Below are positions 1 through 9,381 of a DNA stretch of 64,000 bases, one piece after another. The notes under the pieces were generated by a model that was not told the origin of the DNA, did no database searches, and worked only from the letters and a program-made list of their open reading frames with translations. The stretch covers positions 124,001 through 188,000 of the forward strand of contig NZ_CP146005.1 in assembly GCF_038095995.1 (NCBI RefSeq), read 5' to 3'. Each line of letters opens with the position of its first letter. Position 1 is the first letter of the stretch. Both the position numbers and the translations under genes were made by a program. Origin of the DNA: Mesomycoplasma ovipneumoniae (lineage in GTDB: Bacteria; Bacillota_I; Bacilli_A; Mycoplasmatales; Metamycoplasmataceae).

Positions 1-145
1 ACATAAAAATAAATACTAAATTTTACAAGATAAATATTTTTTTTAACTAAAAAATATTAAAAAAAAATTAAAAATTAAAAAATGCCGTAATCTACGACAT
101 TTTTATTATAACTACTTATAAATTATTGGAGGTTGCAATTAGGTA

Positions 146-221
146 TGGTGGCTCCGACAGGAATCGAACCAGTGACACACGGTGCTTCAAACCGTTGCTC
201 TACCAACTGAGCTACGGAGCC
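146..221 (-). tRNA. tRNA-Phe (GAA)
   Basis: Read on the minus strand this folds as a complete cloverleaf with a GGCTCCG acceptor stem, a TTGAAGC anticodon loop (anticodon GAA) and an encoded CCA end. It is the last gene of a nine-tRNA cluster read Arg-Pro-Ala-Met-Ile2-Ser-fMet-Asp-Phe, an order familiar from Bacillus tRNA clusters. It is separated from tRNA-Asp by one base, so the two are co-transcribed and processed. Confidence 0.97.
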
Positions 222-222
222 A

Positions 223-298
223 TGGCGGTCTAGACGGGGATCGAACCCGCGATCTCCTCCGTGACAGAGAGGCGTATTAACCACTTTACTACTAGACC
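223..298 (-). tRNA. tRNA-Asp (GTC)
   Basis: The cloverleaf has a GGTCTAG acceptor stem and a CTGTCAC loop with anticodon GTC. The discriminator base is G73, an AspRS identity element, and CCA is encoded. It lies between tRNA-fMet and tRNA-Phe with one-base gaps. Confidence 0.97.
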
Positions 299-299
299 T

Positions 300-374
300 T
301 GGTTGCGGAGGTAGGAATCGAACCTACGGCCTTTGGGTTATGAGCCCAACGAGCTACCTCTGCTCTACTCCGCT
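300..374 (-). tRNA. Initiator tRNA-fMet (CAT)
   Basis: The anticodon loop is CTCATAA (CAT). The anticodon stem carries three consecutive G-C pairs (GGG/CCC), and the first acceptor position does not pair with A72. Both are hallmarks of the initiator tRNA and distinguish it from the two other CAT tRNAs in this cluster. CCA is encoded. The exact 5' end is uncertain by one base because position 1 is unpaired. Confidence 0.95.
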
Positions 375-399
375 GTGTTAAGATTTTTTTTAAAATAAA

Positions 400-490
400 T
401 GGCGGGCAATGAGGGATTCGAACCCCCGCGGGCTTTCACACCCCTGCCAGTTTTCAAGACTAGTCCCTTCAGCCACTTGGGTAATTGCCC
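400..490 (-). tRNA. tRNA-Ser (TGA)
   Basis: At about 91 nt this tRNA has the long variable arm of the class II type. The anticodon loop is CTTGAAA, giving anticodon TGA, which reads UCN serine codons. The acceptor stem is GGGCAAT, the discriminator is G and CCA is encoded. A 25-base gap separates it from the initiator tRNA. Confidence 0.96.
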
Positions 491-494
491 ATTT

Positions 495-570
495 TGGTGG
501 ATCTAACTGGATTCGAACCAATGACCAACCGGTTATGAGCCGGATGCTCTAACCGCTGAGCTATAGATCC
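495..570 (-). tRNA. tRNA-Ile2 (CAT, lysidine type)
   Basis: The anticodon reads CAT, but the loop is CTCATAA with a GGATCTA acceptor stem. This resembles the Bacillus minor isoleucine tRNA, whose C34 is modified to lysidine by TilS so that it reads AUA. The neighbouring CAT tRNA with loop TTCATAC fits elongator Met better. The Ile2/Met assignment is by comparison from memory, supported by cluster order. Confidence 0.85.
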
Positions 571-600
571 AGGCGATTTTGTTGTATATTATATGAAAAT

Positions 601-677
601 TGGTGGCTCCAAGGAGATTCGAACTCATGACCTTCCGGGTATGAACCGGACGCTCTAACCAACTGAGCTATAGAGCC
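601..677 (-). tRNA. tRNA-Met elongator (CAT)
   Basis: The acceptor stem is GGCTCTA and the anticodon loop TTCATAC, as in Bacillus elongator methionine tRNA. It lacks the three-GC anticodon stem of the initiator. CCA is encoded. It precedes tRNA-Ile2 in the direction of transcription, with about 30 bases between them. Confidence 0.88.
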
Positions 678-679
678 AA

Positions 680-756
680 TGGTGGAGAGGAAGGGAGTCG
701 AACCCTCTACCTCCTGCGTGCAAAACAGGCGCTCTAGCCAGATGAGCTACCCCCCC
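680..756 (-). tRNA. tRNA-Ala (TGC)
   Basis: The anticodon loop is TTTGCAC, anticodon TGC. The acceptor stem is seven Gs facing CCTCTCC, which places the G3-U70 wobble pair that alanyl-tRNA synthetase uses for recognition. CCA is encoded. Gaps to its neighbours are two and three bases. Confidence 0.97.
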
Positions 757-759
757 AAA

Positions 760-836
760 TGGTGAAGAAGACAGGATTTGAACCTGCGACCACTACGTCC
801 CAAACGTAGCGCTCTGCCAAGCTGAGCTACTTCTCC
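760..836 (-). tRNA. tRNA-Pro (TGG)
   Basis: The cloverleaf has a GGAGAAG acceptor stem and a TTTGGGA loop with anticodon TGG; CCA is encoded. It is the first tRNA after a 75-base spacer that contains its own promoter (845-872), so the eight downstream tRNAs can be transcribed independently of tRNA-Arg. Confidence 0.97.
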
Positions 837-844
837 AATTAATA

Positions 845-872
845 ATTATACACTATTTTTTGAAAAAGCAAA
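845..872 (-). promoter_or_regulatory. Promoter of tRNA Pro-Phe cluster
   Basis: On the minus strand a TTGCTT -35-like box (867-872) lies 16 bases from a perfect TATAAT (845-850), and tRNA-Pro begins nine bases after the -10 box. This spacing fits a sigma-70 promoter serving eight tRNAs. Confidence 0.75.
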
Positions 873-911
873 ATTTTTTTATTTATTTTTTTTATTTTTA
901 AAATAAAAAAA

Positions 912-988
912 TGGCGATCACGAGAGGATTCGAACCTCTGACCACAAGCTTAGAAGGCTCGTGCTCTATCCTACTGAGCTACGTGACC
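912..988 (-). tRNA. tRNA-Arg (TCT)
   Basis: The acceptor stem is GGTCACG and the loop CTTCTAA, anticodon TCT, reading AGA/AGG codons. The discriminator is G and CCA is encoded. It has its own upstream TATAAT (999-1004, minus strand), ten bases from the first tRNA base, with no convincing -35 box. Confidence 0.97.
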
Positions 989-998
989 ACAATTTACA

Positions 999-1032
999 AT
1001 TATACCACTTTTTTAATAAAAAGATTTATAAT
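999..1032. promoter_or_regulatory. Divergent -10 boxes for tRNA-Arg and rbgA
   Basis: A minus-strand TATAAT at 999-1004 serves tRNA-Arg. A plus-strand TATAAT at 1027-1032 ends seven bases before the rbgA ATG at 1040. The second box puts transcription start at or next to the start codon, implying a leaderless message. Confidence 0.65.
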
Positions 1033-1039
1033 TTATTGC

Positions 1040-1858
1040 ATGAAAATAAATTGATTTCCAGGCCATATGGCAAAAAGCATAAATGACATAGAAAATAAAG
1101 CGCGAATAGCAGATCTTTTTATTTTAGTTGTGGATGGCAGATGCCCTATTTCTAGTCTAAATGAGAATTTTTTGCAAATTGCAAAACAAAAAATGACACT
1201 AGTAATAGTAACAAAAATTGATCTAGCTGATAAAAATAAATTTACTAAAATAAAAAAATTTTTTACGGATAAAAAATTTTTTGTTCTCTTTGTAAATTTA
1301 CGAGATAATTCAGCTAGATTAGAAATTATATCACATTTAAATAAAATATTTAAAATAAAACAAGAAAAAAATTCAACTAAATTTTTCTCACCAAGTCTAA
1401 AATGTTTTGTTGTCGGAGTGCCTAACACTGGAAAATCAACGCTAATAAATTTAATCACAAAATCACAACTAAAAGTAGGAAACCAACCAGGAATAACGAG
1501 AAATAATCAATGAATTAGCTATGATAAATTTCTTTTTCTTGACACCCCTGGTATCCTATTGCCAAAAATGGATGATCAAATTTTAGCCGTAAAATTAGCT
1601 ATTATTGGATTAATAAGGTGAGAAATTCTAAATATTAGTGATCTTTTTATTGAAGCATACAAAATAATTTCTGAACAATACCCAAATTTCATCACAGATT
1701 TAGAGCTAAAACCCTCACTAATTGATTCAGAAATTGAAGAAAACTTATTGATTTTGTGTAAAAATAAAAAATTTATAAATAAAAGCGGTCTAGATTTGCC
1801 TCGTTGTCGAAAGTGATTTTTAATGCATATTGGCAAACAAAAAATTACACTAGATTAA
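1040..1858 (+). CDS. rbgA: Ribosome biogenesis GTPase RbgA/YlqF
   Basis: A 272-residue circularly permuted GTPase that helps the last steps of 50S subunit assembly. The N-terminus has the family signature NWFPGHMAK. The G4 motif TKID (about residues 58-61) precedes the G1 P-loop GVPNTGKST (about 126-134) and the DTPG motif, the order expected for a permuted GTPase. The C-terminal helical domain is present, so the length is normal. Tryptophan 5 and several others are TGA codons. The ATG at 1040 is chosen because it restores the NWFPGHM signature; there is no Shine-Dalgarno and a TATAAT ends seven bases upstream, so translation is probably leaderless. A hairpin terminator follows at 1946. Confidence 0.96.
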
Positions 1859-1945
1859 TTTTTTAAGATAATTAAAGTTCATTAAAAAAATTTTTTTAGA
1901 ATAGTTAATTTTTAAAAATATCTAAATTATTGTGTTAATTTAGGT

Positions 1946-1966
1946 ACAAAAACGGGGCGTTTTTGT
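1946..1966 (+). terminator. Terminator after rbgA
   Basis: A perfect nine-base stem (ACAAAAACG with CGTTTTTGT) closes on a three-G loop and is followed by a T-rich stretch. It lies about 90 bases past the rbgA stop and can end that transcript. Confidence 0.6.
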
Positions 1967-2090
1967 CGCTTTTTGTGACTCAAAAGCAAGTTTATTATTT
2001 TAGATTTTAACTTTATGCTTTTTAGGTTTTTTACTTTTAGAACTAAAAGAAGTCTATAAAATGGTTGCTTAAAATGCAAAAGAGTTTTTA

Positions 2091-2140
2091 CCACAAACTA
2101 TAAATAAAAAATTATTTGTCTGATTTTTCTACTAATTTAA
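2091..2140 (+). mobile_element. Relic of IS 3' end
   Basis: This stretch matches the last bases of the insertion sequence ending at 59273, sharing the words TTTGTCTGA and TTTTTCTACT in the same order and spacing. No transposase codons survive. It sits just past the lipoprotein stop at 2176; the same arrangement recurs at 5948-6150. The rest of 1859-2175 is AT-rich with no gene I can support. Confidence 0.55.
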
Positions 2141-2175
2141 ACTTATATATGGTTTTTTTCTTTTGCATTTTCTTT

Positions 2176-3627
2176 TTATTTTTCTTCATACTTATCTAAA
2201 TAATTGTTTTTTAAATCTTCCATTAGTTCAAGTCGACTAACGTTTTTATCAAAAACAATGCTTTTATTCTTAGGAAAAGCCAGGATTTGGAAGGCAACTT
2301 TCTCAAAACTAGATTCAGGAATTGTATTAAAATTTAGTGTTAAATCCGTCTTAAAAAATGTTGTCAAAAAAATATTATTATTTTCTGTTTTTCTAAAAAC
2401 CAATTTTTCTCATTCAGCCCTTTTTGAAAAATTAGTAGGGGGCGATATGGGCTGGAGGACTGTTCCCCAAAATCGTTCATAACCAATTCGTTCCCAAGTT
2501 TCGTAAATAAAAATATTATTATTTTTTAGAAATTCATCAAGTTTTTCGCCGTTTAGAAATTTTTGTTCAAAATCAGAAATTAGATCATTTTGGTCAATTT
2601 TTAATTTAGGATCTAATTTTGAAATTCGGTCGATAATTGTTGTTTTAAATTCGTCAATATTTCTAATAATTGCATGTTTTTTTGGTAAAAAACTGTTAGA
2701 TCAAGGATTAATTTTATTTGTAATTAAATCAAGAATTTTTGGCTTTAAAGTTTTAATATTATTAATTTCTTGGCTAAAATCGATAATTTTAAACATAAAA
2801 GAGGGGGATGAACCACTAATCTCGTTTTTTGACAAATTGTACTTTTTTGCGAGTTTATTATAAATTTTTTTAGCTTCTGTTTCAATTAATATTTTCTTCT
2901 TTTCATAATCTATAATTTTATCATTATCACCAGCATAAATTTTTTCATCAATATCCCTAAAGGTGATTGTTTTATTTTTAGGGTAGACTATAACATTAAA
3001 AAAAGGCGAATCTTTAAAAACTACATCGGGTTGAACTAGTTCTCCTTCTTTAACAAAATCTGGCACAAATCTTGTGGCTGTAATGTTTGAAAAACCATTT
3101 TCTTCAAAATAATAGTAGGTAACACGAGTTGGCCTTGAATATCTGACACGTTCGCGTATTATAATATTATTTTTTTCTAAGACTTTTTCAAGAAGCTCTC
3201 CTTTTAGAAATTTGTCTTCAAATTCTGACTTGAGTTCAGAAGTATTCATTTTGGCAAAATTAGGATTATTGTTTATAATTTCTTCAGTTCTATCAACAAT
3301 ATTTTTTTGAAATTGTTCGAGGTTTTCAATTGTTATTCTACTTTGTTCGCCAAGGAATAAAAATTTGTCTCGCTGCTTTTCGGGTTGATTATAAAACAGA
3401 TTTAAGGCTGAAAAAGTTCCGTTTTTTGCATTAAATTCTTCATAATGCTTTGCTAGTAAATTTAAAAAATAGTGAGAATTGTAATTTTGGGGATTGTTAA
3501 TTCCGTCATCTTTGTTAAAAATTTGTTTATCAATAAAATGAATTAAATTTCCGCAGGAAGTTAAGAAAAACGCCGGAATTAAAAGGGTTGTTCCTAAAAA
3601 TTTAGTGAGAATTAGTTTAGTTTTCAT
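2176..3627 (-). CDS. Surface lipoprotein with internal duplication
   Basis: A 483-residue lipoprotein of unknown function. The N-terminus is a lipoprotein signal peptide with the lipobox FLTSC near residue 26. The mature part holds two related halves. Segment NLEQFQKNIVDR...DKFLKGELLEKVLEKNNIII in the first half parallels NIDEFKTTIIDR...QKFLNGEKLDEFLKNNNIFI in the second, and each is followed by a beta-rich segment ending in F-x-V-x-x-F-P-K-N-K-type residues. Two internal TGA codons are tryptophan, so the gene looks broken only under the standard code. Its ATG overlaps the stop of the upstream serine protease gene by eleven bases, so the two are translationally coupled and may act together at the cell surface. 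A frameshifted paralogue lies at 6167-7652. Confidence 0.85.
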
Positions 3628-5722
3628 TATTAACCAAATAAGAAAGTGCTAATTTATCTTCAACAGAATTATCAAAAGTTACAGATTTAAATTTTTTGAC
3701 ATAAAGCCGGTAGTAGCCTGATTTTTCTGCTTTAAAATTGATTAATTCATCATTGCTTTTAGAGCTTGTTGACCAAGAAACATCAACTCAATTATTATTT
3801 GAATCAAGTTTTTGCAAATACAAATCATAATCTGAAACAAAATTGCCATTTTGATTTTCTTTAGTAGCTTCTAACTTTAAACGCTCAGAATTAATATGTG
3901 TTTCTGACCATTTGTCAAAGTCATTTTTATGTTGGTTCATCTTAGATTTAGCATCTAAAATAGCAGCGGCACCTGCAACTGGTAAACCAATCGGAGTAAA
4001 AGGTGTTAAAAATCATCATCAACTTACGTAGCTGCTCTCGTTAGGTGCGCCTACTTTATTTTTTAAAAGACCAGCATTAAACATTCAAGACAAAGAAGCC
4101 TTAATTCTGTCGTTTGAATTTACTCAAAATGGTTTGCTAGTAAAAATTGTTTCCTGGTCTGATTTTTTTTGGTCGCTAATAAAGTAGGTATTTTCACTAG
4201 CTTTTAACATATTTTTAAAATCGGGAGTGCCTGAGCCATATTTTTCAAAATAACCATTTTTCTTTTTAGTTAAACCACTATGATCTGGCGAAATTGCCGA
4301 AGCAGATAAAATCGCTTTTAAGGCTATTAGTCTATTATCATCATTATCTAAATTTGGTTTTTCTCTTAGGAGTGTTGATATTAAGCCAGTGACAATAGGG
4401 GCTGCAAAACTAGTTCCATTAACAAAATCATCCTTAAAATGATTAGTAACAGGATTATAAATTCGTCCAGGAGCGACAACTAAAGGTTTGGCCAATTCAT
4501 AATATTCTTGGCCAGTTTTATAATTTGAATAGTCAGCAATTTTGTTTTTCGCAATTTTTCAAGGCTCAGAATTATCATCGAGTGCGCCAACAACTATAGA
4601 ATTTAAAGATAATTTTTTTTTATCTATTCAAGGGTGGTCTTCATATTTCTCATCAGAATATTCCCTTGCACCGTTACCAGCTGAAAAAACGTTAATAACA
4701 CCATATTTTCTTGCTAAAAAATCAAGAAAAAAGGCGTCTTCTTTATAATCGTAAAAATCTTTCCCTGTGGCCCCATAACTGTGATTTATTACCCTAACAT
4801 TATTGGTTTCAACCATTCATTCAATTGCTTTTTGTCACTGACTGTTAGTAGTAAATATAGACAAATAGGAAGTTGACTTGGTATCAATGCCTAGTTTACC
4901 GCCTAATATTAATGATACTAAAGTTGAATGATATGGTTCGTTTTCATCATACTTCGTTGTAATTGGTTTAATTCACTTATTAGTAGAACCCAAGTCGTTA
5001 ATATGAATGTTATTATCATTAAAATAACTCTTAAAATCATAGTTAAATTCATGCTCAACTTCGATTGCGCCAACTTTTGTTTGTGGTGATTTGTAAGTTA
5101 ATTTATCCTTATTAGCCTGTTCTTCAAAATTAACAATCTTAATATTTTTTAACAATGATTCTTTAAACTTGTCAATTCGAGTTTTAGGTAATAAATATTT
5201 AGGTAAATAATAGTTGTAACCATTTAGAAATTGATTATTATAATGAAACCAACTTAAAGGCTTTGTTTTTTTATCTCCTTCATTTTTATATACGATGTAA
5301 CGACTAATGAACGAGTTTTCTATTGAATTTTTTACAAAAAACTCTCTATCATTCTCGGTATCAAAATAAAACCATACAATTGGTAATATTTTACTACTCT
5401 TCACTTCTTTGAATTTTAATCCTGATTTTTCTATTTTTTTAATAAATTCAAGATTAAAATTGCTTATTTCTTTAGACTCAGTACTCAAGAAATTAGGGTT
5501 TAATAGTAGTTTTAATTCGAATTGATTATCAAAATCATCAATTTTTGCCGAGTTACTTAACTGTTTTGCAAAAGGCTCTCTTATATCAATTTTATTACTA
5601 AAATTTGAAGAATATCAATATTTTTTAGTATCAAAATTTATAAGAAAAGAGTGATATATTAAAAAAATTGATGGCCAAAACACCAATAATAAAATTATTT
5701 TTTTAAATCTTGCTAATTTCAT
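3617..5722 (-). CDS. Subtilisin-like (S8) serine protease, membrane-anchored
   Basis: A 701-residue secreted or surface protease of the mycoplasma S8 type. The N-terminus (about residues 1-26) is a basic then hydrophobic anchor with no lipobox cysteine. The catalytic histidine is in HSTLVSLILGG (His265), the oxyanion asparagine in FSAGNGA (Asn350) and the nucleophile in GTSFAAP (Ser438). Where subtilisins have Asp, the matching strand reads VGAIEVE, so Glu221 or Glu223 occupies the place. A strongly hydrophobic stretch with WWWFLTPF and a GAAAILDA end lies near residues 570-595 and could be a second membrane segment. The ATG at 5722 was chosen because it adds the anchor missing from shorter starts. 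The gene is coupled to the lipoprotein downstream. Confidence 0.85.
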
Positions 5723-5947
5723 TTTTCACACCCAATTAAAATTATTTATAAAAATTATAACATGTTTTGTGGTTTTAATTTAATTATATTACTTTTATTA
5801 ACACTTTAATTTTTTTATTGAAAACCCGACTTCTACTTTTAAATAAATATTTTATCATTATACTTTTATTAACAAATTATCACTAATAATCATGAGCTTT
5901 ATTTATTAATAATTTTCAATATTCTAAAAAACTTTAAAATTCTTACA
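5723..5947. other. Intergenic region upstream of protease
   Basis: AT-rich DNA without a supportable gene. It holds the upstream region of the protease gene on the minus strand; I see no clear Shine-Dalgarno and no convincing -35 box. Confidence 0.4.
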
Positions 5948-6150
5948 ATAAATTATTGACCTTTTACAACATAAAAGAAATAAAATTGATCCAAACCTAA
6001 AAGTTACTTATCATATAAAAGCCCAAGTTTTATATTAGGGAAATTACTTGTTCGAATCTTTTAAAATGAACATGACAGAACAAAATTAACAAATGATTAC
6101 AATCAAAATCATAAATAAAAAACTAATTGTCTGATTTTTTTCTACTAATT
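5948..6150 (+). mobile_element. Relic of IS3-type transposase 3' end
   Basis: This stretch aligns along its length with the transposase C-terminus and right end at about 59080-59273. It keeps a degraded version of the codons for LSYKTPSYYMR, then the shared non-coding words TTTTAAAATGAACATG, ATCAAAATCATA, AAAAACTAATTGTCTGA and TTTTTCTACT. Stops and substitutions make it non-functional. It ends at the 3' side of the second lipoprotein copy, exactly as the relic at 2091-2140 does for the first. Confidence 0.75.
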
Positions 6151-6166
6151 TAAACTTATATGTGAT

Positions 6167-7652
6167 TTATTGGCACCGGTTTTCTTTTCTTTTTTCTTCA
6201 TATTTATCTAAATAATTGTTTTTTAAATCTTTGATTAGTTCAAGTCGGCTAACGTTTTTATCAAAAACGATATTCTTATTCTTAGGAAAAGCCAGGATTT
6301 GGAAGGCAACTTTCTCAAAACTAGATTCAGGGCTTCTAACAAAATTTAGTGTTAAATCCGTTTGAAAAATTGCTGTCAAAAAAATATTATTATTTTCTGT
6401 TTTTCTAAGAACCAATTTTTCTCTTTCAGCCCTTTTTGAAAAATTAGTAGGGGGCGATATGGGCTGGAGGACTGTTCCCCAAAATGGTTCATAACCAATT
6501 TGTTCTCAAGTTTCGTAAATAAAAATATTATTATTTTTTAGAAATTCATTAAGTTTTTCGCCTTTTAGAAATTTTTGCTCAAAATCAGAAATTAGATCAT
6601 TTTGGTCAATTTTTAATTTAGGATCCAATTTTAAAATTCGGTCAATAATTGTTGTCTTAAATTCGTCAATATTTTTAATAATTGCATGTTTTTTTGGTAA
6701 AAAACTGTTAGATCAAGGATTGGTTTTATTTGTAATTAAATCAAGAATTTTTGGCTTTAAAGTTTTAATATTATTAATTTTTCGGCTAAAATTGATAATA
6801 ATAGACATAAAAAAGGGGGATGAAGTACTAATCTTGTTTTTTGACAAATTGTACTTTTTTGCGAGTTTATTATAAATTTTTCTAGCTTCTGTTTCAATTA
6901 ATATTTTCCTTTTTTTTCTGTTCTTTATAATCTATAATGTTATCATTATCGTCGGTGTAAATTCCTTCGTCAATGCCCCTAAAAGTGATTGTTTTATTTT
7001 TAGGGTAGACTATAACATTAAAAAAAGGCGAATCTTTAAAAACTACATCGGGTTGTTCTAATTCTCCTTCTATAACATAATCTGGTATAAATCTTGTGGC
7101 TATAATGTTTGAAGAACCATTTTCTTCAAAATAATAGTAGCTAACACGACTTGGCTTTCAATATCTACCATGTTCGTTTATTATAATATTGTTTTTTTCT
7201 AAGACTTTTTCAAGAAGTTCTCCTTTTAGAAATTTGTCTTCAAATTCTGACTTGAGTTCAGAAGTATTAACATTTGCAAAATTAGGATTATTTTTTATAA
7301 TTTCTTCAGTTCTATCAACTATATTTTTTTGAAATTGTTCTAAGTTTTCAATTATTAGATCATCAGGTTCGCGAAGGAATCAAATGTTGTCCCGTTGTTT
7401 TTCGGGTTGATTATAAAACAGATTTAGGGCTGAAAAAGTACCGTTTTTTGTATTAAATTCTTCATAATGTTTTGCTAGTAAATTTAAAAAATAGTAAGAA
7501 TCGTAATTTTCTGGATTGTTAATTCCGTCATCTATGTTCAAAATCTGTTTAGTAATAAAAGTAATTAAATTTCCACAGGAAGTTAAAAAAAATGCCGGAA
7601 TTAAAAGGGTTGTTCCCAAAAATTTAGTAAGAATTAGTTTATTTTTCATCAT
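6167..7652 (-). pseudogene. Frameshifted paralogue of the surface lipoprotein
   Basis: This is a second copy of the lipoprotein at 2176-3627, with the same signal peptide and lipobox (FLTSC) and near-identical sequence for much of its length. The reading frame holds from the ATG at 7652 down to an eight-A tract on the coding strand (plus-strand T run, 6910-6917). There one extra base shifts the frame and a TAG follows at 6882-6884, leaving 256 residues. The remainder resumes in another frame and runs to a stop at 6167. A seven-A tract would restore the full protein. It may therefore be a simple pseudogene or a slippage-controlled gene; I cannot tell from one sequence. Confidence 0.8.
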
Positions 7653-7945
7653 TAACCAAATAAGGAAGTGCTAATTTATCTTCAACAGAATTATCAAAAG
7701 TTGCAAATTTAAATTTTTTGATATAAATTCAATAGTACCTGTTTTTCTGTTTTAAAATTAATTATTTCATTCTCTGATTTCTTTTGGTCTCCAATAAAGT
7801 AAGTATTTTCACTAGCTTTTAACATATTTTTAAAATTATGATTGCCTGACCGATATTTTTCAAAATAACCAATTTTGCTTTTGGTTAAATCACTATGATC
7901 TATAAAAATTACCAAAACTGATAAAATCGCTTGTTACCTTCATCA
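7653..7945 (-). pseudogene. Deletion remnant of S8 protease gene
   Basis: A short reading frame (7709-7915) matches the protease at 3617-5722 around DHSGLTKKKNGYFEKYGSG and FKNMLKASENTYFI. It then jumps to a version of its C-terminus (INFKAEK). All catalytic motifs and the whole N-terminal two thirds are missing. It is followed by the same junction to the lipoprotein copy as in the intact pair. On the minus strand a good Shine-Dalgarno (AAGGAGA) and ATG lie at about 7945-7955, but they open a frame that stops after a few codons. This is a decayed duplicate of the protease-lipoprotein operon. Confidence 0.75.
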
Positions 7946-8124
7946 TATTCTCCTTATAATTTTGTTCTTATATTTTTAAGAAATTATATCATGATCTTCA
8001 AAAACAAGAAAGTAAAAATAAAAAAATATAATTTCATCATATTTTGCAAAAAAATTATATTTTTTTATTTTAATAGCTGTCTATATTTATAAATTAATAA
8101 ATTTATATAAAGTAGCACTAATCC

Positions 8125-8631
8125 CTACAAAATTCCAATGACATCATCTAGATCGAAAAATCCAAAATCCCTGCTGTCGCTACTGTTTTTCAAATTATCG
8201 CCAACAGCAAAAAATTTATTTTCAGGTACTATTCCGTTGAATAAAAAAGTTGCGTTTTTGATAAAAGTTGCAACTTTTTTATCATTTATGTAAATTTCAT
8301 TTTCTTTAACAGTTATTTTATCGCCTGGCAGTCCCAAAATCCTTTTAATTAAAACTATTTCTTTGTAATTAAAAGCGACAATATCGTTTCTTTTTGGTGA
8401 TTTTACCCTATTAATAAAAATTTTTTGCCCGTGTTGAAGAGTTGGAAACATCGAGTTACCTTCAACATCAACTAACCTAAAAATAAAAGTAAAGAGAATA
8501 AAAACTGTTAGGGCAATTGAAAATGCTAAAGTCAACAAACCAAATAAAAAAGTTTTTTTATTAAAAAATTTTTTCTTTGGCTTATCAGTTACAAAATTAT
8601 TTTTTCCATAGTTGAATCATTTTTCATTTAA
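8125..8631 (-). CDS. lepB: Signal peptidase I
   Basis: This serine-lysine protease removes signal peptides from exported proteins at the membrane. After a cytoplasmic basic stretch there is one hydrophobic anchor (about residues 34-52), then the catalytic serine in GNSMFPTL (about Ser60) and the general-base lysine in LIKRILGLPGD (about Lys96). The box with GDN and SSDSRDFG follows near the C-terminus. At about 168 residues it is a minimal SPase I. The start is uncertain: the frame is open back to 8631 with no in-frame ATG, so TTA (8631) or the TTG at 8538 would have to initiate, or one base was lost. A -10-like TATAAT lies at about 8646-8651. Confidence 0.85.
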
Positions 8632-8682
8632 GTATTACACGAATAATTATATATAATAGTTGCTTAGCTAAAATTTAATTTG

Positions 8683-9381
8683 TTAAAAAATATTCTTTAG
8701 TGACAAAATTTCGGCTTGAGACAGTTTACGTTTTTCACCTGGCTTTAAATTTCCAAGTTCAATAGTTGCAAAACTTAATCTTCGGAGCATAAGTACTTTT
8801 TTGGAAACAGATATAAAAATTTTTTTAACATGATGGTTTGAGCCTTGCCAAATCTTGACAATATATGTCCGTGAGGCAACTTTTTGAACTTTTTGAACAG
8901 ATTTTACATTATCTAAATAAATTTCATTGTTATTCAAAAAATTAATTTCCTCATCATTTAAATTAAAATCACTTTTGACTAAATATGTTCTCTGAATTTT
9001 TGAACTAGGATGAAGTAATTTATTGCTAGTTTCGCCATCATTTGTTACCAAAATTAGACCGGTTGTTTCAAAATCTAGCCTGCCTACTGGAAACAAATAG
9101 GAATTTTTATCAAAAAATTCCATTATTGTTGGCCTATTTTGTGGATCAGTTCGACTTGTAATATAATTTTTTGGTTTATTTAGCACATATCAGATGATTT
9201 TTGTTTTTTTATTTATTTTTTGACCGTCAAACTCAACAACATCAAGGTCAGAAATTTTTTGGCCTATTTGTGCAAATTTGCCATTAATTTTTATTCTTTT
9301 TTCATTGATTAATATTTCGGCTTTTCTTCTGGAGGCAATTCCCATTTGCGATAAAAACTTATGAATTCTAACTGTTTTCAT
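8683..9381 (-). CDS. rluB: Pseudouridine synthase, RsuA/RluB family
   Basis: A 232-residue enzyme that isomerises uridine to pseudouridine in 23S (or 16S) rRNA. Residues 1-50 form an S4 RNA-binding domain (IHKFLSQMGIASRRKAEILI). The catalytic domain carries NKPKNYITS and the active-site block GRLDFETTGLILVTND, with the catalytic Asp in RLD. A TGA tryptophan sits at the link between the two domains. The ATG at 9381 fits the family N-terminus better than the TTG at 9390. It overlaps the end of the sufU-like gene by 14 bases, so it belongs to the same minus-strand operon. RluB versus RsuA is not settled by sequence reading. Confidence 0.9.

Noticed and set aside
1033-1458. Open frame on the minus strand opposite rbgA
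   Set aside because: It is antisense to a gene with clear GTPase motifs and its product has no recognisable features.
2204-2482. 92-codon plus-strand frame opposite the lipoprotein gene
   Set aside because: It is antisense to a frame with signal peptide, lipobox and a paralogue; no Shine-Dalgarno or conserved feature supports it.
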